Below are positions 56,247 to 64,000 of a stretch of 64,000 nt of DNA, one piece after another. How positions within the stretch are numbered: position 1 is the first letter of the stretch; each line of letters starts with the position of its first letter. The stretch is from Paulinella micropora (lineage: Eukaryota; Cercozoa; Imbricatea; Euglyphida; Paulinellidae). The stretch is from contig WBZZ01006245.1 in the NCBI GenBank assembly GCA_019918135.1, positions 33,501-97,500 on the forward strand, read 5' to 3'. The position numbers were made by a program, and so were the translations under genes. The notes beneath the pieces were generated by a model, which was given only the letters and a program-made list of their open reading frames with translations, had not been told where the DNA came from and did not search any database.

Positions 56247-57818
56247 CTAGAGGTTTCCTGGGATCCTTACCAGAGACAGTAGCGTTCGATAGCTTTCCCA
56301 GTGATCATCAAGATGTAGCCCCTGACTGGAGATATCCCATTCCTCCTCAGGCTCTTCCCTTTCGTAAAACACTGCAGACACCATACCGGGTTGCTTCTTC
56401 GCACTATCCCACTTGGACGCAGTATGTGGTCCGTCCGGCCTCCAATGGTCAGGCATGACAGTAACACGATGGTCGTCCACCCGCAACCACCTCTCCAGAA
56501 TCGGACACCACACAATCGCCCAGTAGTGCCCATGCCGGCAGCTGGAGGACTCATCGTGCACTAAAATTGATTTCAGCCTGTACTTCCTACCCGACCCGGG
56601 ACCCGTCAGGCGACTTGGTGCCCACACGCTCGGGTCCCAGACATCCGACGCCAGCGGCACAGCAAACTCCAACGGCACATGCACTGGCCATGTCATGATC
56701 CAAGTGTCCGTCTTCGGATTCCCCAGTACATCCTGTTCCAGACCCTTGAGGTACGCTCCCCTTGAAATACTGAGTCGTAGCTTTTTCGGCCAACGCTGCA
56801 GAAATGGCGTTGTTATCACTTGACCGTTCTGATTGCGACCGCACTGCCGACAATCGTATCGGCTTTTCTCGTCTTGCACATATGGCGCAAACGCAAGCTG
56901 CAACATTTTCGTCACGCTCTGTTGCCTTTCGTCCTCTGACACAGGGAGCGGCGGCAAATCCCACAGCCCGTGTTCTTCCAGGTTAACTTCTTTGTGGATC
57001 CACCTGTGCTTTGTCCGACACTGTCTGCACGCAAAGCCGCGGACCACAAACAGTTCCTTGGCTGCAAAATGTTCCTGTATCCTCGCTTTCTCGGAGTTTA
57101 AGGAGACCGGGTAATCCCTCTTGGTGGGCCTGCCTCCACAAGTAGGAAGCTTGGAATGCCATTCCTCCCTGGTCACACCACGTGCCACTTCTAGCATACC
57201 TGCAAGTAATTCCATAGCATCTTGCTGGACACCAATACCTTGCACACGCAAAGAACGCCACGTATCGCTTGCGTCAACAACTCTTGGCCCGGTTTCCCTC
57301 ACACTATGCACGGTGCGTCGCAGCTTCTTGAGGGCGCAGTCCGGGCAGGACTTGGTACAAGCCTTTTGCTGCTGCGCGTTACAAGAAAAAGCAAACTCGC
57401 AAACCACAGGGGCGTTGATGCAGCATGTATTCCCTGTGTTTGACAGCCCCGCGTAGGTAGGCCCGACATCTGACCGCTTCACTGCAAGCTTCCGGCGAGA
57501 CTGTTTTCCTGCTTCCGCCCCTTTTCCTGCTCCCTGGCCTGCAGCCTTTTGGTTAGCGTTGTTGCCAGGTTCCACTCCCGTTGGTTTGCCACTGTTGCCT
57601 GATGGTCCTCGCTTGTTAGTTTTCCTGCCAATGAGTTTCTTCAGCTGTGGGTTCGCAGGGATTGCCTTGGTCCAGTGGTGCTTCTTGCCTGCGTCAGGTG
57701 CTGGTCCCGAAGACGTAGACTTGTCGCTGTGTTCCTTCTCACTGACTGGTATCGCCTTTGTGATCATTACTATCTTGGCCTTGCGCTCGCCTGGTGTACG
57801 CCCGCTGATCACTATCAA
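56247..57818 (-). CDS. USP-family deubiquitinase (peptidase C19)
   Basis: 523 residues. The Cys box is GLSNTGNTCCINAP (124-137, catalytic C132). GVQQDAMELL (196-205) matches the QQD motif. Two CxxC pairs of the finger subdomain are C264/C267 and C323/C326. The His box is SSCRHGHYWAIVW (H431) and the third residue lies in WLRVDDHRV (D448/D449). All parts of the USP catalytic domain are present and in order. The N-terminal 115 residues are basic and disordered. The reaction is removal of ubiquitin from proteins. The first residues overlap the gene at 57739-58797 in another phase; the two may be exons of one gene. Its 3' half is repeated twice more downstream. Confidence 0.9.
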   Translation of the reverse strand: MIVISGRTPGERKAKIVMITKAIPVSEKEHSDKSTSSGPAPDAGKKHHWTKAIPANPQLKKLIGRKTNKRGPSGNSGKPTGVEPGNNANQKAAGQGAGKGAEAGKQSRRKLAVKRSDVGPTYAGLSNTGNTCCINAPVVCEFAFSCNAQQQKACTKSCPDCALKKLRRTVHSVRETGPRVVDASDTWRSLRVQGIGVQQDAMELLAGMLEVARGVTREEWHSKLPTCGGRPTKRDYPVSLNSEKARIQEHFAAKELFVVRGFACRQCRTKHRWIHKEVNLEEHGLWDLPPLPVSEDERQQSVTKMLQLAFAPYVQDEKSRYDCRQCGRNQNGQVITTPFLQRWPKKLRLSISRGAYLKGLEQDVLGNPKTDTWIMTWPVHVPLEFAVPLASDVWDPSVWAPSRLTGPGSGRKYRLKSILVHDESSSCRHGHYWAIVWCPILERWLRVDDHRVTVMPDHWRPDGPHTASKWDSAKKQPGMVSAVFYEREEPEEEWDISSQGLHLDDHWESYRTLLSLVRIPGNL

Positions 57819-58797
57819 CCCCTTGCAAACCTTCCATCACTGGTTCTGGCTCCGCCATCTGCATGTTTTGCGCAATCGTCCTCCCCTGTTGTTTGGCAGC
57901 TCGTTCACTCTCGTCATAATCGGCCATCAGCATGTGTGCTTTACACAACTGCGCAACAGTGACTTTCTGGATCGTGTACTCCGACATGAGCGGTTTTCTT
58001 TGCATCGACTGCTTCAACTTCTTACACTGTGACATCAGCTCCCCGAAAAGTCCAAACGTTTCACGCTCCCGCTTCGGAACTAGGGTGATCCTGTCAAGGT
58101 ACTGCGGTTCATCCACTTGTCCATGCAGTGTAACCAGAGTATAGAGTTTTGTCAGACGCGGTTTTTGTTTCTCTTCAACCCCGTCCTGAGTCAGCCGTTG
58201 CTTCTTGCTTTTTGGCTTCTCCATGTCCCTGATGGACCACACTACGGCTGGTATACGAGCACATTTCCAAAGCTTGTTCTTGGTGGTGAAGTCTTGCGTC
58301 TCTGGGAAGAAAAACACAGTATCGCCAACACGAATGTCCTGAGCGGTCACCGCAATTTCTCTGTCGCGTTTGGCGATCTGTCTCTTAGTGCTGGCGAGCT
58401 TGGAGGCCACCAAGTCCTTCTGGGTCAGTTTCGCTTCCCACTCTTGCTTGTCCCACCTGTACGCTGCCTTGTCGTCCTCCGTCAGGTGTCGGCCAGCGAG
58501 TTTTAGTTTTTTGTCTCCTTCTTGCCCTTCCGGAACATCGCTGTCGTCTCCGTCCTCTTCACTGTCGTCGTCAGGAACGAAATCCCACTCCGTGTCGTCC
58601 GCCTCCGACTCGTCTGCTTGTGACAAATCGTCCGGCAACTCCTCCAGTACGCCCAGGTCCACTTCTTCATCCGCACCGAGCCCGAGGTTCAGGTCGATAG
58701 ATATACCTGGTATCGGCAGCAGCATAGTCTGCACCCAAGACAGATTCATACCATAATCGATAGAATCCTTGAATAACAAACACCAGAAAACAGGCAA
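57739..58797 (-). CDS. Acidic and SH3-like protein upstream of the USP
   Basis: 352 residues. After an N-terminal part comes a strongly acidic stretch (DDTEWDFVPDDDSEEDGDD), a helical Lys/Gln-rich section, then IRVGDTVFFFPETQDF, WKCARIPAVVWSIRD and LYTLVTLHGQVDEPQYLDRI, a small beta barrel pattern, and a helical end. The layout resembles chromatin or integrase C-terminal domains but no family is named. It overlaps the USP start by 80 bases, which suggests splicing between the two. Confidence 0.55.
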   Translation of the reverse strand: MPVFWCLLFKDSIDYGMNLSWVQTMLLPIPGISIDLNLGLGADEEVDLGVLEELPDDLSQADESEADDTEWDFVPDDDSEEDGDDSDVPEGQEGDKKLKLAGRHLTEDDKAAYRWDKQEWEAKLTQKDLVASKLASTKRQIAKRDREIAVTAQDIRVGDTVFFFPETQDFTTKNKLWKCARIPAVVWSIRDMEKPKSKKQRLTQDGVEEKQKPRLTKLYTLVTLHGQVDEPQYLDRITLVPKRERETFGLFGELMSQCKKLKQSMQRKPLMSEYTIQKVTVAQLCKAHMLMADYDESERAAKQQGRTIAQNMQMAEPEPVMEGLQGVDSDQRAYTRRAQGQDSNDHKGDTSQ

Positions 58798-58861
58798 GAC
58801 CTGCTCCTCGTGTCATCCAGTCTTCAGCAGCGGCAGGGTACAACTGCTTGTGGTTATGCAA

Positions 58862-59620
58862 AATTACTTATGTAATTTTCTTTGCGTACTAGTACGCTGT
58901 ATTATATATTCATTCAAGTATGTTTGGTCTCGCAGGGGGCACAAGTTGGAATATTTTTCCTTTCCAGGCAGTTTGCAGCAAGATCAAGATCAAGATACCG
59001 CACTGGTGCTGTTTTCTATTCACGTGAAAGAAGACGAGGTTTGCTAGAAGCACAAAATGTCCTCTATGTAATTACGAACATGCATAAGTAACAGTAACAC
59101 GCATAAAATTAGATTACTATGGACAAAGTAATTTTTTTAACCAAAACGTTCAAGGATACGTCCTTTTGTACTACGCCGAGGTCAGGAAATCCAGTCCCGT
59201 CCGCCAGACCGAGGTTCAGGTGGATGCATAGACCCGGTATCACGACCATCATATTCTACCAGGACACCAAGTGTACCATGACTCGCTTCCATGACGGGAA
59301 AAAGGGCATGAGAAAATACCTGCTTACTGTCCAAGGGTGACTCTCCATCTTCGCTATGCCTTTTTTTTCTCGTTCAAAGAAACTGTCGTTTCCGATACCT
59401 GAGAAGGATACGTTTTCTCATCTCCGTCCTATTATTATGAATCTTCCTCTGTTTCCTCACGATGGACACTCCTCGTTCCATGAAGCCGAGTCCCGGAAGA
59501 CGCTCGACGCGCGAACGCCGCAAATTCACCAGGAAGGACGCTTGCGAATGTTCATGTACACAGTAAATTTGCATGACCGACACAAGAATATAAGTTATAA
59601 ATAGGTTTTGCATTTACTTT
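58862..59620. other. No gene supported
   Basis: Short frames only. The stretch 59195-59275 repeats part of the 58680-58760 context (GAGGTTCAGGT, GGTATC), a diverged duplication of the start of the preceding gene. Otherwise nothing recognised. Confidence 0.4.
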
Positions 59621-59624
59621 GTTT

Positions 59625-60250
59625 AATACTTCCGATTTACTGTATCCCTTCCAGTACCAAGAGAGGAATGTCAATTATAAATATGTTTTGCATGTACTTT
59701 GTTTAATACTTCAGATATACTGTATCCCGGCTAGTGGCAAATATTTTCTTAGTGAAATTGTGCGTAATTGCAGCCTCTGGGGCCACACAACAGTAAAATG
59801 CCAAAAAGTGAGTGAAGTTGGTGTTGGTCAATGTTAGACAGGGAACAGGTTGTACTCGTCCAAGGTCATAGTGGCGGTGCAAGTATTGGCAGCAAGGAAG
59901 AAAAGCGCAGTAATTGCGTTAGGTTTTTGTCCTGAACGGAGAAATGCCAAAAAGTGGGTAAAGTTGGTGTTGGTTAATGTTAGACAGGGAACAGGTTCTA
60001 CTCCTCCATGGTCAGAGTGGTAGTGCAAATATTGGTTGCAAGGGAGAAATACACAGGAATTGCGTTAGGGTTATGTCCGGAACGAAGAAATGCCAAAAAG
60101 TGGGTAAAGTTGGTGTTGGTACATTTTTGGCAGGGAACATGTTCTACTCCTCCATGGTCACAGTGGCAGTGCAAATAGTAGCCGCAAGGGATAAATGGTA
60201 AGTAATTGCGTTAGGCTTTTGTCCTAAAATCAGGAAATGCCGAAATTTTT
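59625..60250 (+). repeat. 146-bp tandem repeat
   Basis: ATGCCAAAAAGTG recurs at 59798, 59944 and 60090 and in altered form at 60236, with AATTGCGTTAGG and TTGGTGTTGGT blocks between. A further copy lies at 61547-61690. Confidence 0.8.
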
Positions 60251-60339
60251 CATGGCTCCTGTTGTTCATGGAAGTTGGTGTTTGGACGTAACAAGCATGA
60301 CGTTGTAACTTGTTGTGGAGGTCGCACACGGGAGCTAAA

Positions 60340-61510
60340 ATTCTGGGCGAACTGCGGGCTGTACTGGAAACAGGGTGTACGCGACCTCGACCTAAGCGCC
60401 GACCTCGACCTAAGGCAGGAGATGTCGTGGTGGGTGTAACGTGTGGTGGGAAGTGTGGGGGAGAAGTAGGGGTCAAAGTTAGGGGCGGGAAGGAGCAAGT
60501 CTGGGCGAGCTGTACTGGAAACAGGGTGTACGCGACCTGTACCTAAGCGCCTACCTCGACCTAAGTCAGGAGATGTCGTGGCGGGTGTTACGTGTGGTGG
60601 GAAGTGTGGGGGAGAAGTCGTGGTGCAAGTTTGGGGCGGGAGGGAGCAACTCTGGGCGAGCTGTACTGGAAACAGGGTGTACGCGACCTTTACCTAAGAG
60701 CCTACCTCGACCTAAGTCAGGAGATGTCGTGGTGAATGTTACGTGTGGTGGGAAGTGTGTGGGAGAAGTAGTGGTGAAAGTTAGGGGCAGGAGGGAGCAA
60801 GTCTGGGCGAGCTGTACTGGAAACAGGGTGCAGGCGACCTGCACCTAAGCGCCTACCTCGACCTAAGTCAGGAGATGTCGTGGTGGGTGTAACGTGTGGT
60901 GGGAAGTGTGGGGGAGAAGTCGTGTTGAAAGTTAGGGGCAGGAGGGAGCAAGTCTGGGCGAGCTGTACTGGAAACAGGGTGCAGCCGACCTCGACCTAAG
61001 CGCATACCTCGACCTAAGTCAGGAGATGTCCTGGTGAATGTTACGTGTGGTGGGAAGTGTGGGGGAGAAGTCGTGGTGCAAGTTAGGGGCGGGAAGGAGC
61101 AAGTCTGGGCGAGCTGCACTGGAAACAGTGTGTACGCGACCTCGACCTAAGCGCAGACCTCGACCTAAGGCAGGAGATGTCGTGGTGGGTGTAACGTAAC
61201 GTGTGGTGGGAAGTGTGTGGAAGAAGTCATGTTGCAAGTTTGAGGCGGGAGGGAGCAAGTGTGGGCGAGCTGCACTGGAAACAGTGTGTAGCCGACCTAG
61301 ACCTAAGCGCAGACCTCGATCTAAGTCACGAGATGTCGTGGCGGGTGGGTATGCGTGTTACGTGTGGTGGGAACTGTGTGGTGGGAAGTGTGGGTGGGTG
61401 TAAAGTTGTGGTGAAAGTTTGGGGCGGAAGGGAGTAAGTCTGGGCGAACTGTCCAGGGAACAGGGTGCAGCCGACCTCGACCAAAGGGCCCACCTCGACC
61501 TAAGGTGTAA
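60340..61510 (-). repeat. Tandem array of ~151-bp repeat, right (inverted)
   Basis: At least seven units with ACCTCGACCTAAG, TACTGGAAACAGGGTG and GTGTGGTGGGAAGTGTGGG. They are the reverse complement of the family at 36020-37440. The starts of GTACTGG at 60361, 60512, 60663, 60814 and 60965 give a period of 151. Confidence 0.87.
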
Positions 61511-61993
61511 CAGACCTGGGAATCCGACCTCGACCTGAACAAGGAAATGCCAGAAAGAGGGTAAAGTTGGTGTTTGTATTGTTGGGACAAGGAAGAGGCT
61601 TTACTGCAAGGGCACCAGTGCAGTGCAAGTATTGGGCCCAAGTGATAAATGGTCAGTAATTGCGTTAGGGTTTTGTCCTGAAGGAGGGTATGCCGAAATT
61701 GGGCATAGTTTCTGTTTCAGGGAACTGTGTAGAATAGGAGGTGTAGGTTCAACAAGGATGACATTGTAGCTTATTCTGGGGACCGCAGACGGATGCGGTA
61801 AGTCAGGGAGTGCAGTAGTACTAGCCCTGTGGAAATAAAGTCCACATGCGGAATGTGTCCTAGGTGAAATTTTTGGATTTTTTTGTTTGTTGCATTTCTC
61901 CATGGAGGACTGTGAGATGTAACTCAGCGGCCCCCCAAAGGATTTTTTCAAAACGCGAGTATTGATTTTCAAAAAATGAAAAAATGATTTTTG

Positions 61994-62060
61994 GCGAATT
62001 CGGGAAAGTTCACCCCTGGCGAATTCGGGAACCCTCGCGAATTCGGGATAGTAAACAGTG
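61994..62060 (-). repeat. Triplicated CGAATTCGGG motif and right end
   Basis: Three CGAATTCGGG copies, inverted relative to 35849-35910, followed by GTAAACAGTG, the presumed right terminus. Confidence 0.75.
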
Positions 62061-62091
62061 CCAGAGTTAAGCGCTGCCAAGGCACATAACC

Positions 62092-62234
62092 CACTAGACG
62101 AGAGGGTTCGCACTTTACTTTATTTTAGAGATTTGAATGATTTCTGACACGTCACTAAGTGCCACACCCTGCTTTGAATTCCTTGGGGTGGGCAGGTATG
62201 ACTAAATACTATTATTAATAAAATTGTCCATTGA
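62092..62234 (+). repeat. Repeat B, right copy
   Basis: Direct copy of 23860-24043 without its 40-base insertion. It begins 31 bases outside the presumed right terminus. Confidence 0.8.
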
Positions 62235-62769
62235 CAAGTAGTCTGTCAAGTAAGCCGCATACTGAATCACTAACTTGAAACTGGAATTGACAGTCCCAGT
62301 GTCGGCCTTTGAAAGTTGTCACCGCCACAGTCGGTAGCTTTCCTGATCTCGGAAGTATTTTGAGGTCAATTGACAGCAGTCACGGTGTGTATTCAATTGA
62401 TTGCCGGTTGGTAATTCAAGTCCTCGCAGGATATCAGACTCATATGTTAACATATGGAGCACTTTAACGACCGGCGAAAACCACTACCGTTGACATTTTA
62501 CTGTTTTTGACCGGCCCGTTAGATTCTCCTCTGCACGACGTTTCGACTTCACTAACTTAGGCTAGTTTTCAAAGTGTTTTTTAATTTCGTGATGGAATGA
62601 CTTCAAACGATTTAATCAAAGTTTTTACGACAATTACCATTTCCCCCCTCTCTACTGCCTTTTCCACCGATTTCCAGAAAATCGCATGCCAAAGTAGTAC
62701 GGTAAATTTTGACGGTGGATACGCAGTCAAGCGAACGAAAAATAATATTTTCCGCACAATGATCCTTGC

Positions 62770-63100
62770 ATAACTCTTGTGACTGTGGAAGATTTTTCCA
62801 CAAGCGAATTTCGGACACTTGAACCAACAACTTGGACTTGAAGCACTTCTTCAACTGCTACACCAGCACATTTTCAAGTGTTACGTAATACCAACTCACA
62901 ATCTACGTTTCCAGCGATCGTACATTGCAACCCAAGTCTGCAAACAAGTACTAGAAACCTACTACGTAAATAAACGAAGTGACCTCGGGAGTCTCAGCTA
63001 TTTACTGGTATTTCACCTACTCTCAGGAGTTAGGGCTTTTTTGCAGCCATAGAGACTTTTAATAAGAGTTCGTTGTGTATTTATCCCTTGGGGTTGTATC
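62770..63100 (-). repeat. Repeat A, right copy
   Basis: Inverted copy of 23070-23394. Non-coding. Confidence 0.75.
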
Positions 63101-64000
63101 AAGTTCAAACTGACTCACAAGGAGGCTCCCGGCTTGTCAAGATTTACAATTTGAATTTCCCTATCATATTTTCAAGTTCGGAAGAGTCACATTCTGTGTA
63201 TGCTGTCGACAGCTCGAACTTAATTGGGCCCGGGAACTCCTATCTGCTTTTGGAAACACCAACAGCGAGCAAGCTCAATGTCACGGGGGCTCATATGTGG
63301 TAGACATGTGAATAAATCGCCGGGGGGGGGGGGGGAAAGATAGGCTTTGCAGTTTTATATATTAGCTATGAATGTACTTCAAGTTTTTCTTTATTTGAAA
63401 GTACATATCATGCTTGAAATACTTCGAGTCCCAACACAAAATTTATGACAGTTGACAATGTGTCACACTATGCCAGGTGCACACTATATGGCATTCAAAG
63501 ACAACACTGCCTGCCACCGAGTGAAAATAGTACTGAGTAATTTCATAAAAAGGAAGGTGACAGTGTGAAAACTCAACTTAGTAAAACTTCAGCAGTTGAA
63601 AAATATATAGGTGAAAAATTCAAGTTATGCTCTATCACATACTACAAGCTCAGCTTCTGAAACATCCTGGTTTAGAAGCCTATCGTTCCCCCGATTTGAC
63701 ACAACTTTTGCTTGTTGTTCACGCCGGCCCTCACATTTTTCAATAGATTTTTACGGTGTCGTTCTGGCTATTTTCGTGAATTTTTTTTTGTCTGAAAATC
63801 AGTCACTGGTGACACACACCTTGCCCTTTATCGTGCCCTTGCCCTTACACTACCTAGCCCTAGAACTAATCTAAACTTAATAAACGCAAAGGGGTGAGCA
63901 CGGTCAAGTATTAATAACAGTTCACTATTTCCGAAGTTGAAGAAAATTGAGTGTCTGACCGGTCGGAAAGCTCAGCAGCCGCTTTCACATCAGTGACTCG
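63101..64000. other. No gene supported
   Basis: Only short frames without protein-like character, a poly-G run near 63321 and AT-rich sequence. Nothing recognised. Confidence 0.4.

Larger units (their letters stand above)
54213..56705 (-). repeat. Tandem unit 3 of 3 (2493 bp)
   Basis: Same unit, but its right end runs on into the full-length USP gene at CCAAGT/GTCCGTCTTC (56705). This is the probable parent copy. Confidence 0.92.
35839..62060. mobile_element. Candidate giant transposon, 26 kb, with mirrored ends
   Basis: Both ends carry, from outside in, a CA(G/C)TGT-like start, three spaced CCCGAATTCG motifs (35849-35910; 61994-62050 inverted), and arrays of a roughly 151-bp repeat in opposite orientation (36020-37440; 60340-61510). 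Such subterminal repeat arrays recall CACTA-type elements. The ends are diverged and no clear target duplication is seen, so this is an inferred, old structure. Cargo includes a USP protease, SAP and zinc-finger proteins and others. No transposase identified. Confidence 0.4.

Overview
The window joins two very different kinds of DNA. Positions 1 to about 20,466 are AT-rich and intron-free, with densely packed genes on both strands separated by short TATA-like spacers. The rest is eukaryotic: GT-AG introns, microsatellites, an LTR retrotransposon and nested repeats. I read the left part as the right-hand portion of an endogenous polinton-like virus (PLV) or a related small double-stranded DNA virus, embedded in the genome of a eukaryote. 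PLVs are mostly known from algae and other protists, so such a host is plausible, but nothing here identifies the species.

The viral block carries, in order: a partial frameshifted primase-helicase (SF3); a small gene split by a stop codon; a beta-rich structural gene whose start resembles that of a second structural gene; a long fibre in two frames ending in a peptidase S74 chaperone; several small genes; a 1017-residue protein with a parvovirus-type phospholipase A2 motif and a proline-rich tail; an FtsK/HerA packaging ATPase; two unrecognised small proteins; a major capsid protein; a penton-like protein; a GIY-YIG nuclease; a lectin-like structural protein; and a tyrosine recombinase. Packaging, capsid, membrane penetration, attachment and integration functions are therefore all represented. 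A frameshift, an in-frame stop, a Walker A Ser-to-Cys change and a split fibre suggest decay or sequence errors. The right end (19.2-20.47 kb) is non-coding, rich in hairpins and direct repeats, and finishes in a short reading frame cut by a (TA)n tract.

From 20.5 to 24.6 kb there is a minisatellite, a spliced host gene made of YadA-head-like repeats, and diverged copies of repeats that recur near 62-63 kb. A Ty1/copia element lies at 24,651-33,631 with 318/321-bp LTRs, a 5-bp target duplication (CGGTT), a half-tRNA-type primer site, a polypurine tract and recognisable gag, protease, integrase and RT/RNase H regions. It is itself interrupted by a 369-bp CACTA-like MITE. A second degenerate gag-like gene (CCCH plus CCHC fingers) follows on the minus strand.

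From about 35.84 to 62.06 kb, mirrored arrays of a roughly 151-bp repeat and a triplicated CCCGAATTCG motif flank about 22 kb of unusual coding DNA. This looks like an old giant transposon. Inside it, a perfect 28-bp inverted repeat bounds an 11.2-kb module (SAP/RanBP2-type zinc finger gene, a 460-residue gene and a long multi-exon gene with a CTTG microsatellite in an intron). Next to this module a 2.49-kb unit is triplicated and encodes the C-terminal half of a USP deubiquitinase plus poly-serine and beta-rich proteins. One full-length USP gene sits at the right end of that array. The last 2 kb holds no gene that I can support.
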